This document shows, piece after piece, positions 26,548-34,647 of a stretch of DNA of 49,206 nt (position 1 is its first letter; each line of letters starts with the position of its first letter). Source of the stretch: Motiliproteus sp. (GTDB lineage Bacteria; Pseudomonadota; Gammaproteobacteria; Pseudomonadales; Balneatricaceae); contig JAPHRD010000011.1 of assembly GCA_026196225.1 (NCBI GenBank), positions 1 through 49,206 of the forward strand, written 5' to 3'. The notes under the pieces are model-generated. The model saw nothing but the letters and a program-made list of their open reading frames with translations. It had not been told where the DNA came from and made no database searches. The position numbers were made by a program, and so were the translations under genes.

Positions 26548-27162
26548 CTAATCCACCAGTAAGCGATCTTCGCCAACCATGCAGGTTCCTAGGTCTCTAA
26601 GGGTGCCGTCTTTGATGTCGTAGATCCAACCGTGCACCGAGAGATCACTTCCAGCTTTCCAGGCATTCTGAACGATGGTAGTTTCGCAAACGTTATTGAC
26701 CTGTTCGATCACGTTCAGCTCACAAAGCCGGTCCACTTTCTCCTCGCCTTGCAGATCTTTCAGCTTAAAACTGTGGAAACGTCCCACATCCTTGATATGA
26801 CGGAGCCAGTTATCGATCAAACCATGCTCCTTGTCTTCCATGGAGGCTTTCACGCCGCCGCAACCGTAGTGACCGCAGATAATAATATGCTTAACCTTCA
26901 GCACCTCAACAGCGTATTGGATCACCGACAGACAGTTCAAGTCCGAATGGACGACGACGTTTGCAATATTTCGATGGACGAAGATTTCACCGGGGGGCAG
27001 CGCAACCAATTGGTTGGCGGGCACACGACTATCTGAACAACCGATCCATAAGTAGTCCGGCGCTTGCTGTTTAGAAAGCTGGGTAAAGAAATCGGGGGTC
27101 TCCTCCTTGATATCATTGGCCCACTTTTGATTTCTTTCGAATAGATGCTTGAGTTTTTTCAA
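26548..27162 (-). CDS. can: Beta-class carbonic anhydrase
   Basis: Cytoplasmic zinc enzyme of 204 residues that interconverts carbon dioxide and bicarbonate. The zinc and catalytic residues are all present: C42 and D44 in CSDSR, H98 and C101 in GHYGCGGV. Overall order matches E. coli Can. Translation starts at TTG (27162), because no in-frame ATG occurs before the conserved N-terminal helix and GAGGTAGG lies at suitable spacing. It is downstream of the COX-like operon with about 180 bp between, including an 8-bp hairpin. Confidence 0.93.
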   Translation of the reverse strand: MKKLKHLFERNQKWANDIKEETPDFFTQLSKQQAPDYLWIGCSDSRVPANQLVALPPGEIFVHRNIANVVVHSDLNCLSVIQYAVEVLKVKHIIICGHYGCGGVKASMEDKEHGLIDNWLRHIKDVGRFHSFKLKDLQGEEKVDRLCELNVIEQVNNVCETTIVQNAWKAGSDLSVHGWIYDIKDGTLRDLGTCMVGEDRLLVD

Positions 27163-27202
27163 CGTCCAACCTACCTCGTCGACAATAGAAGGGATTTGCC
27201 AT

Positions 27203-27223
27203 CCGGTGGTTCAACACCACCGG
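27203..27223. other. 8-bp perfect hairpin between the COX4-like gene and carbonic anhydrase
   Basis: CCGGTGGT and ACCACCGG (27203-27210 and 27216-27223) flank a 5-nt loop. There is no T-tract on the minus strand, so it is not a convincing terminator. It could be an operator for the carbonic anhydrase gene, whose start is 40 bp away. Confidence 0.4.
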
Positions 27224-27339
27224 CTTTGGCAAGATTTTGCGGCATAACTGCTTCCAGATCCAGCAATTACAGGCCCGATCAAGCAAGCTTTGATCCCAGT
27301 CATCCAGCAGAGTTCAACCTGATTGAGTAAGCGCGGTCA

Positions 27340-27672
27340 TTAGCGACTAAGTTTCGTCAGATCTGCCAGAAATTCCGGGAATAGGTAGACCAAAACGACC
27401 ACCAGCGGCAGCAGATAAAAGTATAGGTTCATCGCAAAGCGAATCCCCTGATGGGCATTTTTCAGCTCCATAAAGCGATCCACCACCAATCGTCCTTTCA
27501 AACCAATCGTGACTGCAACAAACAAGGTAACAACCAGACTGGGCTCGGCACTCTCAGCCAACCAGGCACTGGCCAGGGTCAGGGCCATCAACGCCCACCA
27601 AACATAGTCTAAAACCTGGTATCCGCTTTTACCCGCTAGCCATCTCGATGGCAGGGAATAGTGCTCTTTCAT
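27340..27672 (-). CDS. Cytochrome c oxidase subunit IV-like / NorF-type membrane protein
   Basis: Inner-membrane protein of 110 residues from the ATG at 27672, chosen because GAGGTAG lies five bases upstream and the start is five bases after the previous stop. It has about three spans (VWWALMALTLASAWL, LVVTLFVAVTIGLKG, YFYLLPLVVVLVYLF) with the COX IV/NorF feature GLKGRLVVDRFMEL between spans two and three. Such proteins accompany COX3-like NorE as accessory subunits of nitric oxide reductase or quinol oxidases. No catalytic subunit lies nearby. It is the last gene of the overlapping operon that starts with cysI. Confidence 0.78.
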   Translation of the reverse strand: MKEHYSLPSRWLAGKSGYQVLDYVWWALMALTLASAWLAESAEPSLVVTLFVAVTIGLKGRLVVDRFMELKNAHQGIRFAMNLYFYLLPLVVVLVYLFPEFLADLTKLSR

Positions 27673-27677
27673 GGTCG

Positions 27678-28301
27678 CTACCTCAACACGTACAACAGTG
27701 GGAAAATGATGATCCAAACCAGATCAATCATGTGCCAATAACTGGCGATCGCTTCCATACCTTCATGACTGTCAGCGGTGTAGTAGCCACTTTTCAGGCG
27801 CCAAATGGCCCAGAGAATAGCCCCTCCTCCCCAAAACACATGGAGGAAGTGGTTGAAGGTCATGTAGTAATAAACGGTAAAGAAAAGATTGGTATCAACT
27901 TCGATACCCTGTTGGCTGTTCCACTGATACTCCCAGGCTTTTACCAGCAGGTAAAACACGGCAGCAGCAACCGTACCCCAGAGCCAGCGAATAGCCCGTT
28001 GGTTATACCCCATCCGTACCGATTGCATCGCCTTAGCGACAAAATAGCTACTAGTGAGCAGCGCCAGAGTATTCAGTACACCGGCGGTGGTGTTCAGCTG
28101 CAAAGGGCCTTGGTCGAAAAATTCAGGGTAATGGACCTTGGCGAGAAAATAGACCAGGAACATCAGGGCAAATTCGCTCATCTCCGCAAAGATGCCTACC
28201 CAGATGGCGCCGTTGCCTGGCACTCGATTGTCCGCAGGTACGGCTAGCGCTTCCGAATTCTGAAGAGGAAAATCGCTACTTCCGATTGGCACCGTACTCA
28301 T
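27678..28301 (-). CDS. Cytochrome c oxidase subunit III-like (NorE-type) protein
   Basis: Inner-membrane protein of 207 residues with about five spans, the short COX3 form. Hallmarks are IWVGIFAEMSEFALMF in the first span, the LLTSSYFVAKAM segment, and TFNHFLHVFWGGG followed by the closing ASYWHMIDLVWIIIFPLLY. Full oxidase subunit III has seven spans; this size fits NorE or bo-type subunits. Its start overlaps the CcoG stop by four bases (ATGA) and the COX4-like gene follows after five. Without a COX1-type gene here it is more likely an accessory or assembly protein. Confidence 0.83.
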   Translation of the reverse strand: MSTVPIGSSDFPLQNSEALAVPADNRVPGNGAIWVGIFAEMSEFALMFLVYFLAKVHYPEFFDQGPLQLNTTAGVLNTLALLTSSYFVAKAMQSVRMGYNQRAIRWLWGTVAAAVFYLLVKAWEYQWNSQQGIEVDTNLFFTVYYYMTFNHFLHVFWGGGAILWAIWRLKSGYYTADSHEGMEAIASYWHMIDLVWIIIFPLLYVLR

Positions 28302-29740
28302 GGCTCGCTCCTCTTATCCACGGATGCTGGAGCGATAAATACAGCCTCCCGTTCGGCATACCACTGGCGACTATCGATCGATTTAACGCTAAATGTCAGA
28401 GGTAACGTGGAAGCGGCCAAATCACCTTTGGGAACACGTACAAACAGGTCATGGGCAGTCACTCCTGATGCAGTCACGGCTACCGGTTTGTCGGCGCCAA
28501 TCAACATTAGTTCGGCATCGGCCTTGGCACTGATGACAACCTCCATCGACTTATCCACTTTATTGAGAATTTTCAGCCGGTAACGGTTCTGGATAGAGCC
28601 ATCACTCAGGGTTACGTAAAGAGGTTGCCGTTTCTGGATCACTTTCAGTTCCAGCGCATCCAGAGTAGCCAGACCGTAACTACCGCCAACGACGGCAAAG
28701 GTCAATATCGACAAGTAGGTCCACACCCTTCCCCGTTTGTACCAGGGGAGCTGCTTCTGCCCTTCTAAACCATTGAGGGAGTCGTAACGGATCAGGCCGC
28801 GAGGACGTCCCAGCTTATCCATCACCGAGTCACAGGCATCGATACAGAGTGCGCAGGTAATACAGCCCTGTTGCTGTCCTTGGCGGATATCCACCCCGGT
28901 CGGGCAAACCGCCACACAGAGATTGCAGTCGATGCAGTCACCCAGGTTTTCAGCAAGGGCCTCCTTACGGCGCCGTCCTCTGGGCTCACCTCGATCGACA
29001 TCATAGGCGGGCAGCACAGTGAACTGGTCAACCATCACCCCCTGAATACGGGAATAGGGGCACAACCACAGGCAGGTCTGTTCACGCATAAAACCCGCCA
29101 GAGTGTAAGTACCCACTACGAAGGCAGATATTGTAATCACGGCCTCCGAGGGCAAAGACAGGCTCCATAACCCCTGCCAAAGCACCTGGGCATCCATAAA
29201 CCAGGCCACAAAGCTGATGCCGGTGATCAAACCAATGAGCAACCAAAGCAGGTGTTTCAGCCCTTTAGTTCGGATTTTATTCAGCCCCCATTTGGCTTCA
29301 TCCAGTTTCTGACGCTGCCGGGGTGATCCCTCAAGCCACTCTTCGATGGCAACATAGATATCGGTCCAGACCGTCTGAAAACAGAAAAATCCGCAAAATA
29401 CCCGCCCGGCAACCGCGGTAACCACGGCCAGTAAGATGGCGAAAAACAGCAAGATCAGCGACAGAATCCACAGATCCTGGGGAAGCACGGTGAGGCCAAA
29501 CAGATAAAACTTCTGACTGGGTAGATCGAAAAGCACTGCCTGACGGTCCCCCCAACGCAGATAGGGCCCCAGGAAGAAGATCAGCCAGACCGAACTACTC
29601 CACCATTTAATATTTCGCCAGCGACCAGGCATCCGTTTGGGATGGATTTTTTCTTCGCCGACATTGACGTGCCATTGGCCAACCTCAGTGTAGATATCTT
29701 CCACCGCTTTAGCGGCGATCAGTGAACTGCTATCTGTCAC
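28298..29740 (-). CDS. ccoG: CcoG/FixG-type membrane ferredoxin, cytochrome oxidase accessory protein
   Basis: Inner-membrane iron-sulfur protein involved in maturation of haem-copper oxidases; CcoG is reported to reduce copper for cbb3 oxidase. From a GTG start it has 480 residues. About five spans include the GRVFCGFFCFQTVWTDIY and LWLCPYSRIQGVM segments with conserved cysteines. Two 4Fe-4S motifs follow, CIDCNLCVAVCP (C269-C279) and CITCALCIDAC (C293-C303). A C-terminal Ig-like domain comes last. GTG 29740 is preferred because AGAGG lies just upstream and it overlaps the small gene's stop by eleven bases; an in-frame ATG at 29782 lies inside that small gene. No ccoNOQP genes are near. Confidence 0.92.
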   Translation of the reverse strand: MTDSSSLIAAKAVEDIYTEVGQWHVNVGEEKIHPKRMPGRWRNIKWWSSSVWLIFFLGPYLRWGDRQAVLFDLPSQKFYLFGLTVLPQDLWILSLILLFFAILLAVVTAVAGRVFCGFFCFQTVWTDIYVAIEEWLEGSPRQRQKLDEAKWGLNKIRTKGLKHLLWLLIGLITGISFVAWFMDAQVLWQGLWSLSLPSEAVITISAFVVGTYTLAGFMREQTCLWLCPYSRIQGVMVDQFTVLPAYDVDRGEPRGRRRKEALAENLGDCIDCNLCVAVCPTGVDIRQGQQQGCITCALCIDACDSVMDKLGRPRGLIRYDSLNGLEGQKQLPWYKRGRVWTYLSILTFAVVGGSYGLATLDALELKVIQKRQPLYVTLSDGSIQNRYRLKILNKVDKSMEVVISAKADAELMLIGADKPVAVTASGVTAHDLFVRVPKGDLAASTLPLTFSVKSIDSRQWYAEREAVFIAPASVDKRSEP

Positions 29741-29882
29741 GACGAGATACCTCTTGCTGGTTTGGATTGTCCGCACCGCCATTCATCAGTCGTCGAACTC
29801 TTACAGACAGGATCAACAACACCACAACAGAACCCACCACCGTCAGTACCGAACCGGCGACAATCCAATCAACACTTGGCAT
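29730..29882 (-). CDS. Small single-span membrane protein (50 aa), not recognised
   Basis: A 50-residue product with one predicted membrane span (about residues 6-27: WIVAGSVLTVVGSVVVLLI) and a basic, polar tail (RVRRL to RRDR). Support for translation is good: a GGGAGG ribosome site lies eight bases before the ATG. The gene overlaps the DUF934 gene by 14 bp upstream and the CcoG gene by 11 bp downstream, so it fills an otherwise empty slot in an overlapping operon. Small subunits of oxidases (CcoQ, CcoS) have this size, but the sequence does not match either that I can see. Confidence 0.7.
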   Translation of the reverse strand: MPSVDWIVAGSVLTVVGSVVVLLILSVRVRRLMNGGADNPNQQEVSRRDR

Positions 29883-30396
29883 GAGAAGCACCTCCCGCTG
29901 GGAAACGAAACCGGAACGGCGTCCGGGGGCTATAGACCGACCCCTGATAGGAAAGCGGGCTTTGCGCTAATAATTCGACAGCTTGCTGACGTTGGTCTTC
30001 ATCAGCCAACACGAAGGCATTGAATCCGCAGCGCCGTAGCAACGGCAGTTGGTCCACCAGCAGATTGCCGAAAGCCCGCAGCTCACCGCTAAATCCGTAG
30101 GTCTCCCGCAAAATAGCTCCGACGGAAAAGCCACGACCATCGGTAAATTCGTGAAAACGAACAGCGACCACCGGCAACCGCTTAATCTCAGACGAAAGGC
30201 TCTGTAGCTGGTCAGGATCGTCCAGCCAAACACCCTGGTCCGGGCTTGCACCCTGTTGATTGAAACGCGCCAGCCACTCAGCGAAAGGCAGAATCAATTT
30301 GTCTGATTCTAAGGACTCAACGGTGACCTCGGAACACTCTTCAAGCAACTGCCATTCATCGTCGACGATGCCGCCATCTCTAACTATTGTTGACAT
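29869..30396 (-). CDS. DUF934 protein, sulfite reductase partner
   Basis: Cytoplasmic protein of 175 residues of the DUF934 family, which is almost always encoded just after cysI-type sulfite reductase in proteobacteria and is thought to support that enzyme. The start is the ATG at 30396, eight bases after AAGGAG. The conserved part includes FPLVAVRFHEFTDGRGFS-like sequence (here LPVVAVRFHEFTDGRGFS) and the CGFNAFVL segment. It overlaps the end of cysI by 17 bp and the start of the small membrane gene by 14 bp. Biochemical role is unproven. Confidence 0.87.
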   Translation of the reverse strand: MSTIVRDGGIVDDEWQLLEECSEVTVESLESDKLILPFAEWLARFNQQGASPDQGVWLDDPDQLQSLSSEIKRLPVVAVRFHEFTDGRGFSVGAILRETYGFSGELRAFGNLLVDQLPLLRRCGFNAFVLADEDQRQQAVELLAQSPLSYQGSVYSPRTPFRFRFPAGGASHAKC

Positions 30397-32047
30397 AAAC
30401 CTGCTCCTTAAAGGGCTGTTTTCCGAGCCGCTGGTAGGTATCAATAAAGGATTCTGAGGAATCCGTTCGGTGCTGAAGATAAACCTCCAGTACCCGGTGA
30501 ACGCCGTCCGCTATGGCATCCGCCGACAGCGCAGGACCTAAAACTTTGCCAATGTTGGTTGAGTGGCCTGTTTGGCCTCCGAGTGTGATCTGATAAAACT
30601 CTTTACCACCCTTATCGACGCCTAAAATGCCGATGTTGGCGATATGGTGATGGGCACAGGCATTGATACAGCCAGATATTCGAATGCTGATCGACCCCAG
30701 TCGATAAAGCCTGTCCAGATCCGAGAAGCGCTGCTGAATCTGAGCACTCACCGGCAACGACCGGGCATTAGCCAAATTACAAAAATCAGCTCCCGGACAG
30801 CACACAACATCTGCCGGCGTGGCCACGGTGGGCGTAATCAGATCCTGGCCACTGGCCTGAATCCAGAGATCGTAGAGGTCAGATTGCTTGACCTGGGGTA
30901 GCAACATATTTTGCTGCTGAGTGGTTCGCACCTCTGACATCGAAAACCGCTCAGCCAAGTCTGCAACCGCCCGCAGCTGGGGGGCACTGATATCACCCGG
31001 AGCCTTTCCTGGTGACTTCAGACTCAAGGTAACAACCGCGTAACCCTCTACCCGGTGGCGATGAACATTGTGTTTCACCCAACGATCAAAGGGAGCCTGC
31101 AACTTACGCTGCAGATCCAGCACAGCTCGTGCCTCAAAAGGATCAATGGCTTCGTATACTGGCATGGAGAAGAATGAACGGGCGTAATCGATCTCAGTGG
31201 GTGATAGCTGCTGATGCTCATCCTTTAATTGGCTGAACACCTCTTCCACTTGGTTCTTAAAAGCCTCCAAGCCCAAGGCTGTCAGCAGTATTTTGATCCG
31301 TGCTTTGTATTTGTTATCCCGTCGCCCATAGCGGTTGTAGACTCTTAATATCGCTTTCAGGTAGGCCAACAACTGACCCTGCGGCAGAAACTCTCGCAAC
31401 TTACTGGCCATCACTGGCGTGCGCCCAAGACCACCTCCCGCCCAGATCTGAAAACCAACCTCACCCTCGTCATTGTTAACCAGCCGCAGCCCCACATCGT
31501 GAAGCCGGATTGCCGCCCGATCCTCTTCAGCCCCAACAACCGCAATCTTGAATTTGCGGGGTAAAAACAGAAATTCAGGATGCTGTGTAGACCATTGGCG
31601 GATAATTTCACAATAGGGCCTGGGGTCATATAACTCGTCGGCGGCCACCCCTGCCATGGGGTCACAGGTGGTATTGCGGATACAATTACCGCTGGTCTGA
31701 ATGGCGTGCATATCTACCGCCAACAGCTGCTCCAGGATTTCCGGCACCTTCGCCAACTCTACCCAGTTAAATTGAAAATTTTGCCGAGTAGTAACGTGGC
31801 AATAACCTTGGTCATAACGCTCGGCGATCTCCGCAATTTTTCTTAACTGACCGGGGGAAAGCTCACCGTAAGGCACGGCAACCCGCAGCATCGGTGCCTG
31901 TTTCTGAACATAGAGGCCGTTTTGCAGGCGCAGCGGCAGAAACTCCGATTCGGAGATCTGATTCTGCAGATAGCGCGCCATCTGACCTTTAAACTGTTTT
32001 ACCCGATCGCCCACTACCTGGCGGTCATAACTGTCGTACTGATACAT
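30380..32047 (-). CDS. cysI: Assimilatory sulfite reductase, sirohaem/4Fe-4S subunit
   Basis: Cytoplasmic enzyme of 555 residues that reduces sulfite to sulfide for cysteine synthesis. It has the two-fold nitrite/sulfite reductase layout. The cluster- and sirohaem-binding cysteines are present as C417-x5-C423 and C460-x3-C464. TSGNCIRNTTCDP is the conserved substrate-channel segment. The form matches the Pseudomonas-type CysI with DUF934 rather than the E. coli CysIJ pair; electrons would come from ferredoxin or a separate partner. It heads a six-gene minus-strand operon. The leader carries a 14-bp tandem duplication that includes the ribosome site. Confidence 0.93.
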   Translation of the reverse strand: MYQYDSYDRQVVGDRVKQFKGQMARYLQNQISESEFLPLRLQNGLYVQKQAPMLRVAVPYGELSPGQLRKIAEIAERYDQGYCHVTTRQNFQFNWVELAKVPEILEQLLAVDMHAIQTSGNCIRNTTCDPMAGVAADELYDPRPYCEIIRQWSTQHPEFLFLPRKFKIAVVGAEEDRAAIRLHDVGLRLVNNDEGEVGFQIWAGGGLGRTPVMASKLREFLPQGQLLAYLKAILRVYNRYGRRDNKYKARIKILLTALGLEAFKNQVEEVFSQLKDEHQQLSPTEIDYARSFFSMPVYEAIDPFEARAVLDLQRKLQAPFDRWVKHNVHRHRVEGYAVVTLSLKSPGKAPGDISAPQLRAVADLAERFSMSEVRTTQQQNMLLPQVKQSDLYDLWIQASGQDLITPTVATPADVVCCPGADFCNLANARSLPVSAQIQQRFSDLDRLYRLGSISIRISGCINACAHHHIANIGILGVDKGGKEFYQITLGGQTGHSTNIGKVLGPALSADAIADGVHRVLEVYLQHRTDSSESFIDTYQRLGKQPFKEQVYVNNS

Positions 32048-32075
32048 CGAAATCTATACCTCGAAATCTATACCT
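32048..32075 (-). repeat. 14-bp perfect tandem repeat duplicating the cysI ribosome site
   Basis: CGAAATCTATACCT occurs twice in tandem (32048-32061 and 32062-32075) directly upstream of the cysI ATG. On the minus strand each copy contains GAGG, so the message has two Shine-Dalgarno-like sites 14 bases apart; only the nearer one is close to normal spacing. Confidence 0.85.
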
Positions 32076-32234
32076 CAAAAGCCGAACCTCGGACCACAGC
32101 GGCCCCACTTCTAGCGATGTACCTAGGATAAAAAATCGACAGCAAAGGTGTACAGATTCAGTTTTTTATATATCAACAGGATCAGATTGCTTTAAACTGT
32201 ATCTGGCCTCACCAGTTTTTAGGATTCTGTACCC
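32076..32234. promoter_or_regulatory. Divergent promoter region between cysI and the MocR gene
   Basis: About 160 bp shared by two divergent transcripts. TGTAC occurs at 32119-32123, 32149-32153 and 32228-32232; the first two are 30 bp apart, close to three helical turns. MocR-type regulators bind direct repeats in such divergent regions, so these are candidate sites. No clear -35/-10 pair was chosen. Confidence 0.4.
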
Positions 32235-33647
32235 ATGAGCGACTACCTCTACCACCGGCTAATCCAGCAATTAAGCGAAGAGATTGAAAGCGGACGGCTA
32301 AAACCGGGAAGTCGAATGCCCTCGGTGCGGGCCCTTAGTCAGCAGCAGCAGATATCCCGCTCAACCGTTCTGGCAGCCTACGATCGACTGGAAGCGGACG
32401 GTATGATCTCGGCCCGCCCCCGTTCCGGCTATTACGTCAACACCCCCAGCCACGGTGATGAGCTTGCGGTCCGAGCGCCTTCCACCAGCCGGCCACAAGC
32501 GATGCCACTGCCAGTAACAGCCGGACAGGTTCTGATCGATATCATGGATAGGGGGGCCGCATTTGATCTGATCTCCCAACAGGATCAGAGCTTGGCAGAT
32601 GAACATCTACGGCGCTGCCTGGCTCGGGCACAACGACGGCTGACCAATAACGAACAGCTGAACTATGACGAGCCGGCTGGAATGCTGCATCTACGGGAAC
32701 TCCTGGCCCAGCGGCTGCTACTGGGAGGGAGCCTGATCAGGGCAGAAGATCTGCTGATCACCTCCGGTTGCCAGAATGGATTACTCCTGGCGCTGATGGC
32801 CACTACCCAAAGGGGCGATGTGGTGGCTGTGGAGTCGCCGGGATTCTACGGCGTCTTTCAACTGATCGAAGCCCTTGGCTTGAAAGCCCTGGAGATGCCC
32901 TGCTCCGCTGATCAGGGGATGAGTGCCGATGCTCTGGAGCTGGCCCTGCAACACTGGGACATCAAAGCGGTGATGCTCTCCCCCAGTTTCTCCACCCCCA
33001 CCGGTGCCTGTATGCCGGAGGATCAGAAGCAACGTATCTTGGCCCTGACCCAGCAGCGCAATATCGCCATCATCGAAGACGATATCTACGGCGAGCTAGG
33101 GTTTAGAGAACAACGCCCGCGCACCCTACACTCCTACGATAATAGCGGTTCGGTTCTGCTCTGTTCCTCTTTTTCAAAGAGTCTGTCCCGAGATCTTCGG
33201 GTGGGTTGGATCCTGCCGGGGAAATACCGGGAACGAGTAAAACAGCTCAAGCTGGTAACCAGCCTGGCCAGTTGTCAGGCCCAACAGCGGGGGCTAAGTT
33301 ATTTTCTTGAAGAGGGAAGTCTAGAACGCCATCTACGACTGAGACGGCAACAACTGAAACAGCAATACCAGCAACTGCTAGTGATGATCAATGAACACCT
33401 TCCCATGGCCCAAAGCTGCAGCCGCCCTCAGGGGGGATTATCGTTGTGGCTGGAACTACCCAACGAAGTGGATACGTTGAAACTCTACCAGCAGGCTTTA
33501 CATAAAGGGATTGTGCTCACCCCCGGCCGCCTATTCAGCGCCCAGGAACACTATCGCAACGCCCTGCGGATGAGCTTTGCACACCCCTGGACTCAGCCAC
33601 GCCAAGAGGCACTGGCTGAGTTGGGAGCTATGCTAGCGAAAGGATAA
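32235..33647 (+). CDS. MocR-type regulator (GntR HTH fused to PLP aminotransferase fold)
   Basis: Transcription regulator of 470 residues. The N-terminal winged helix of the GntR family is at about 1-70 (LKPGSRMPSVRALSQQQQ; SRSTVLAAYDRLEADGMI). The rest has the fold-type I aminotransferase form with K315 in SSFSKSLSRDLRVGW as the PLP-binding lysine. MocR proteins sense PLP or amino-containing ligands and usually control the divergent neighbour, here the cysI operon. Its 3' end is only three bases from the convergent luxS gene. Regulation of cysI is inferred from position. Confidence 0.9.
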   Translation: MSDYLYHRLIQQLSEEIESGRLKPGSRMPSVRALSQQQQISRSTVLAAYDRLEADGMISARPRSGYYVNTPSHGDELAVRAPSTSRPQAMPLPVTAGQVLIDIMDRGAAFDLISQQDQSLADEHLRRCLARAQRRLTNNEQLNYDEPAGMLHLRELLAQRLLLGGSLIRAEDLLITSGCQNGLLLALMATTQRGDVVAVESPGFYGVFQLIEALGLKALEMPCSADQGMSADALELALQHWDIKAVMLSPSFSTPTGACMPEDQKQRILALTQQRNIAIIEDDIYGELGFREQRPRTLHSYDNSGSVLLCSSFSKSLSRDLRVGWILPGKYRERVKQLKLVTSLASCQAQQRGLSYFLEEGSLERHLRLRRQQLKQQYQQLLVMINEHLPMAQSCSRPQGGLSLWLELPNEVDTLKLYQQALHKGIVLTPGRLFSAQEHYRNALRMSFAHPWTQPRQEALAELGAMLAKG

Positions 33648-33650
33648 ATC

Positions 33651-34163
33651 TCAGGAGTGTTCTTCCAGAAATTTGGGATCTAGATTCAGTTCATTGTTGC
33701 TGTTAACACCAATACCCTGATCAAGAATCAGATTGGCGATCTCCTGCGCTTCCTGCAGCGAGTGCATGGTGTAGGTGCCGCACTGATAGACGTTTAGCTC
33801 AGGAATATCCTTCTGATTAACCACCCGTAGCACATCTTCCATGGCAGCCTTCCAGGCATCAGCTACACGCTGCTCATCCGGAGTACCGATCAGGCTCATA
33901 TAGAAACCGGTGCGGCATCCCATGGGAGAAACATCGATAATCTCGACACCGTTACCATTTAGATGGTCGCGGATAAAACCGGCAAACAGGTGCTCCAACG
34001 TATGGATGCCCTTTTCACTGAGAATACCTTTATTCGGCGCACAAAAACGCAGATCGAAAACGGTGATGGTATCGCCACCGGGCGTGGTCATGGTTTTGGC
34101 AACCCGCACCGCCGGTGCATTCATTCGAGTGTGGTCTACGGTAAAACTATCGAGCAAGGGCAT
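33651..34163 (-). CDS. luxS: S-ribosylhomocysteine lyase (autoinducer-2 synthesis)
   Basis: Cytoplasmic metal enzyme of 170 residues that splits S-ribosylhomocysteine into homocysteine and the AI-2 precursor. The metal ligands H54 and H58 lie in HTLEH with E57; C128 is the third ligand and C83 (MGCRTGFY) is catalytic. H11 in the N-terminal segment is also conserved. A GAGGAC site precedes the ATG. It lies immediately downstream of the CoA-binding gene. No luxP/luxQ homologue is certain here, though a binding-protein/hybrid-kinase pair is present at 19.8-23.7 kb. Confidence 0.95.
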   Translation of the reverse strand: MPLLDSFTVDHTRMNAPAVRVAKTMTTPGGDTITVFDLRFCAPNKGILSEKGIHTLEHLFAGFIRDHLNGNGVEIIDVSPMGCRTGFYMSLIGTPDEQRVADAWKAAMEDVLRVVNQKDIPELNVYQCGTYTMHSLQEAQEIANLILDQGIGVNSNNELNLDPKFLEEHS

Positions 34164-34201
34164 AACACTGTCCTCATTAATTCAGGTTCGACTGCGGTCT
34201 G

Positions 34202-34621
34202 TTACAACCCCAATCGTGGAATTTCTATTTTTGGGCATCGGTCCATCACCACCTGCAAGCCATAATCGCTGGCACGTCGGGCGGCTTCACCATTGATCAC
34301 CCCTAGTTGCATCCAGACGCTCTTGGCCTTGATGCGAATGGCGGCATCACAGACAGCGGCCGCAGCTTGGGAGTTACGAAACACATCCACCATATCCACG
34401 TGCCCGGGAATATCCTCCAGACTGCCATAGACATGTTCGCCGAGTAACTGTTCCCCGGCAATGGAGGGATTGACCGGTATCACCTTATAACCATGACTCT
34501 GCAAATAAGCCATGACTCGGTGGCTATCACGATGGGGCTTGGGGCTGGCCCCCACCAGAGCGATTATTTTGGTGTCCTTCAGAATTTGAGTGAGATATTC
34601 GTCATCGTATTGAAGGTGCAT
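34202..34621 (-). CDS. CoA-binding Rossmann protein (YccU-like)
   Basis: Small cytoplasmic protein of 139 residues of the CoA-binding domain family, size typical of YccU. The fold is visible from KIIALVGASPKPHRDSHRVM through HGYKVIPVNPSI to the closing VVMDRCPKIEIPRLG. The family resembles the nucleotide-binding half of succinyl-CoA synthetase; its role is unclear. GGAG lies six bases before the ATG. It sits between moeB (26 bp upstream) and luxS (38 bp downstream) on the same strand. Confidence 0.88.
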   Translation of the reverse strand: MHLQYDDEYLTQILKDTKIIALVGASPKPHRDSHRVMAYLQSHGYKVIPVNPSIAGEQLLGEHVYGSLEDIPGHVDMVDVFRNSQAAAAVCDAAIRIKAKSVWMQLGVINGEAARRASDYGLQVVMDRCPKIEIPRLGL

Positions 34622-34647
34622 TAATGACTCCTGTCGTCAAAGGGCTA

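Noticed and set aside
27648-28247. 199-codon plus-strand frame opposite the COX3-like gene
   Set aside because: Antisense to a clear membrane protein gene in an overlapping operon; composition looks like a complement artefact.
29741-29782. ATG at 29782 as the CcoG start
   Set aside because: The extra 14 codons lie inside the small membrane-protein gene, are not preceded by a good ribosome site and do not look like a CcoG N-terminus. GTG 29740 has AGAGG upstream.
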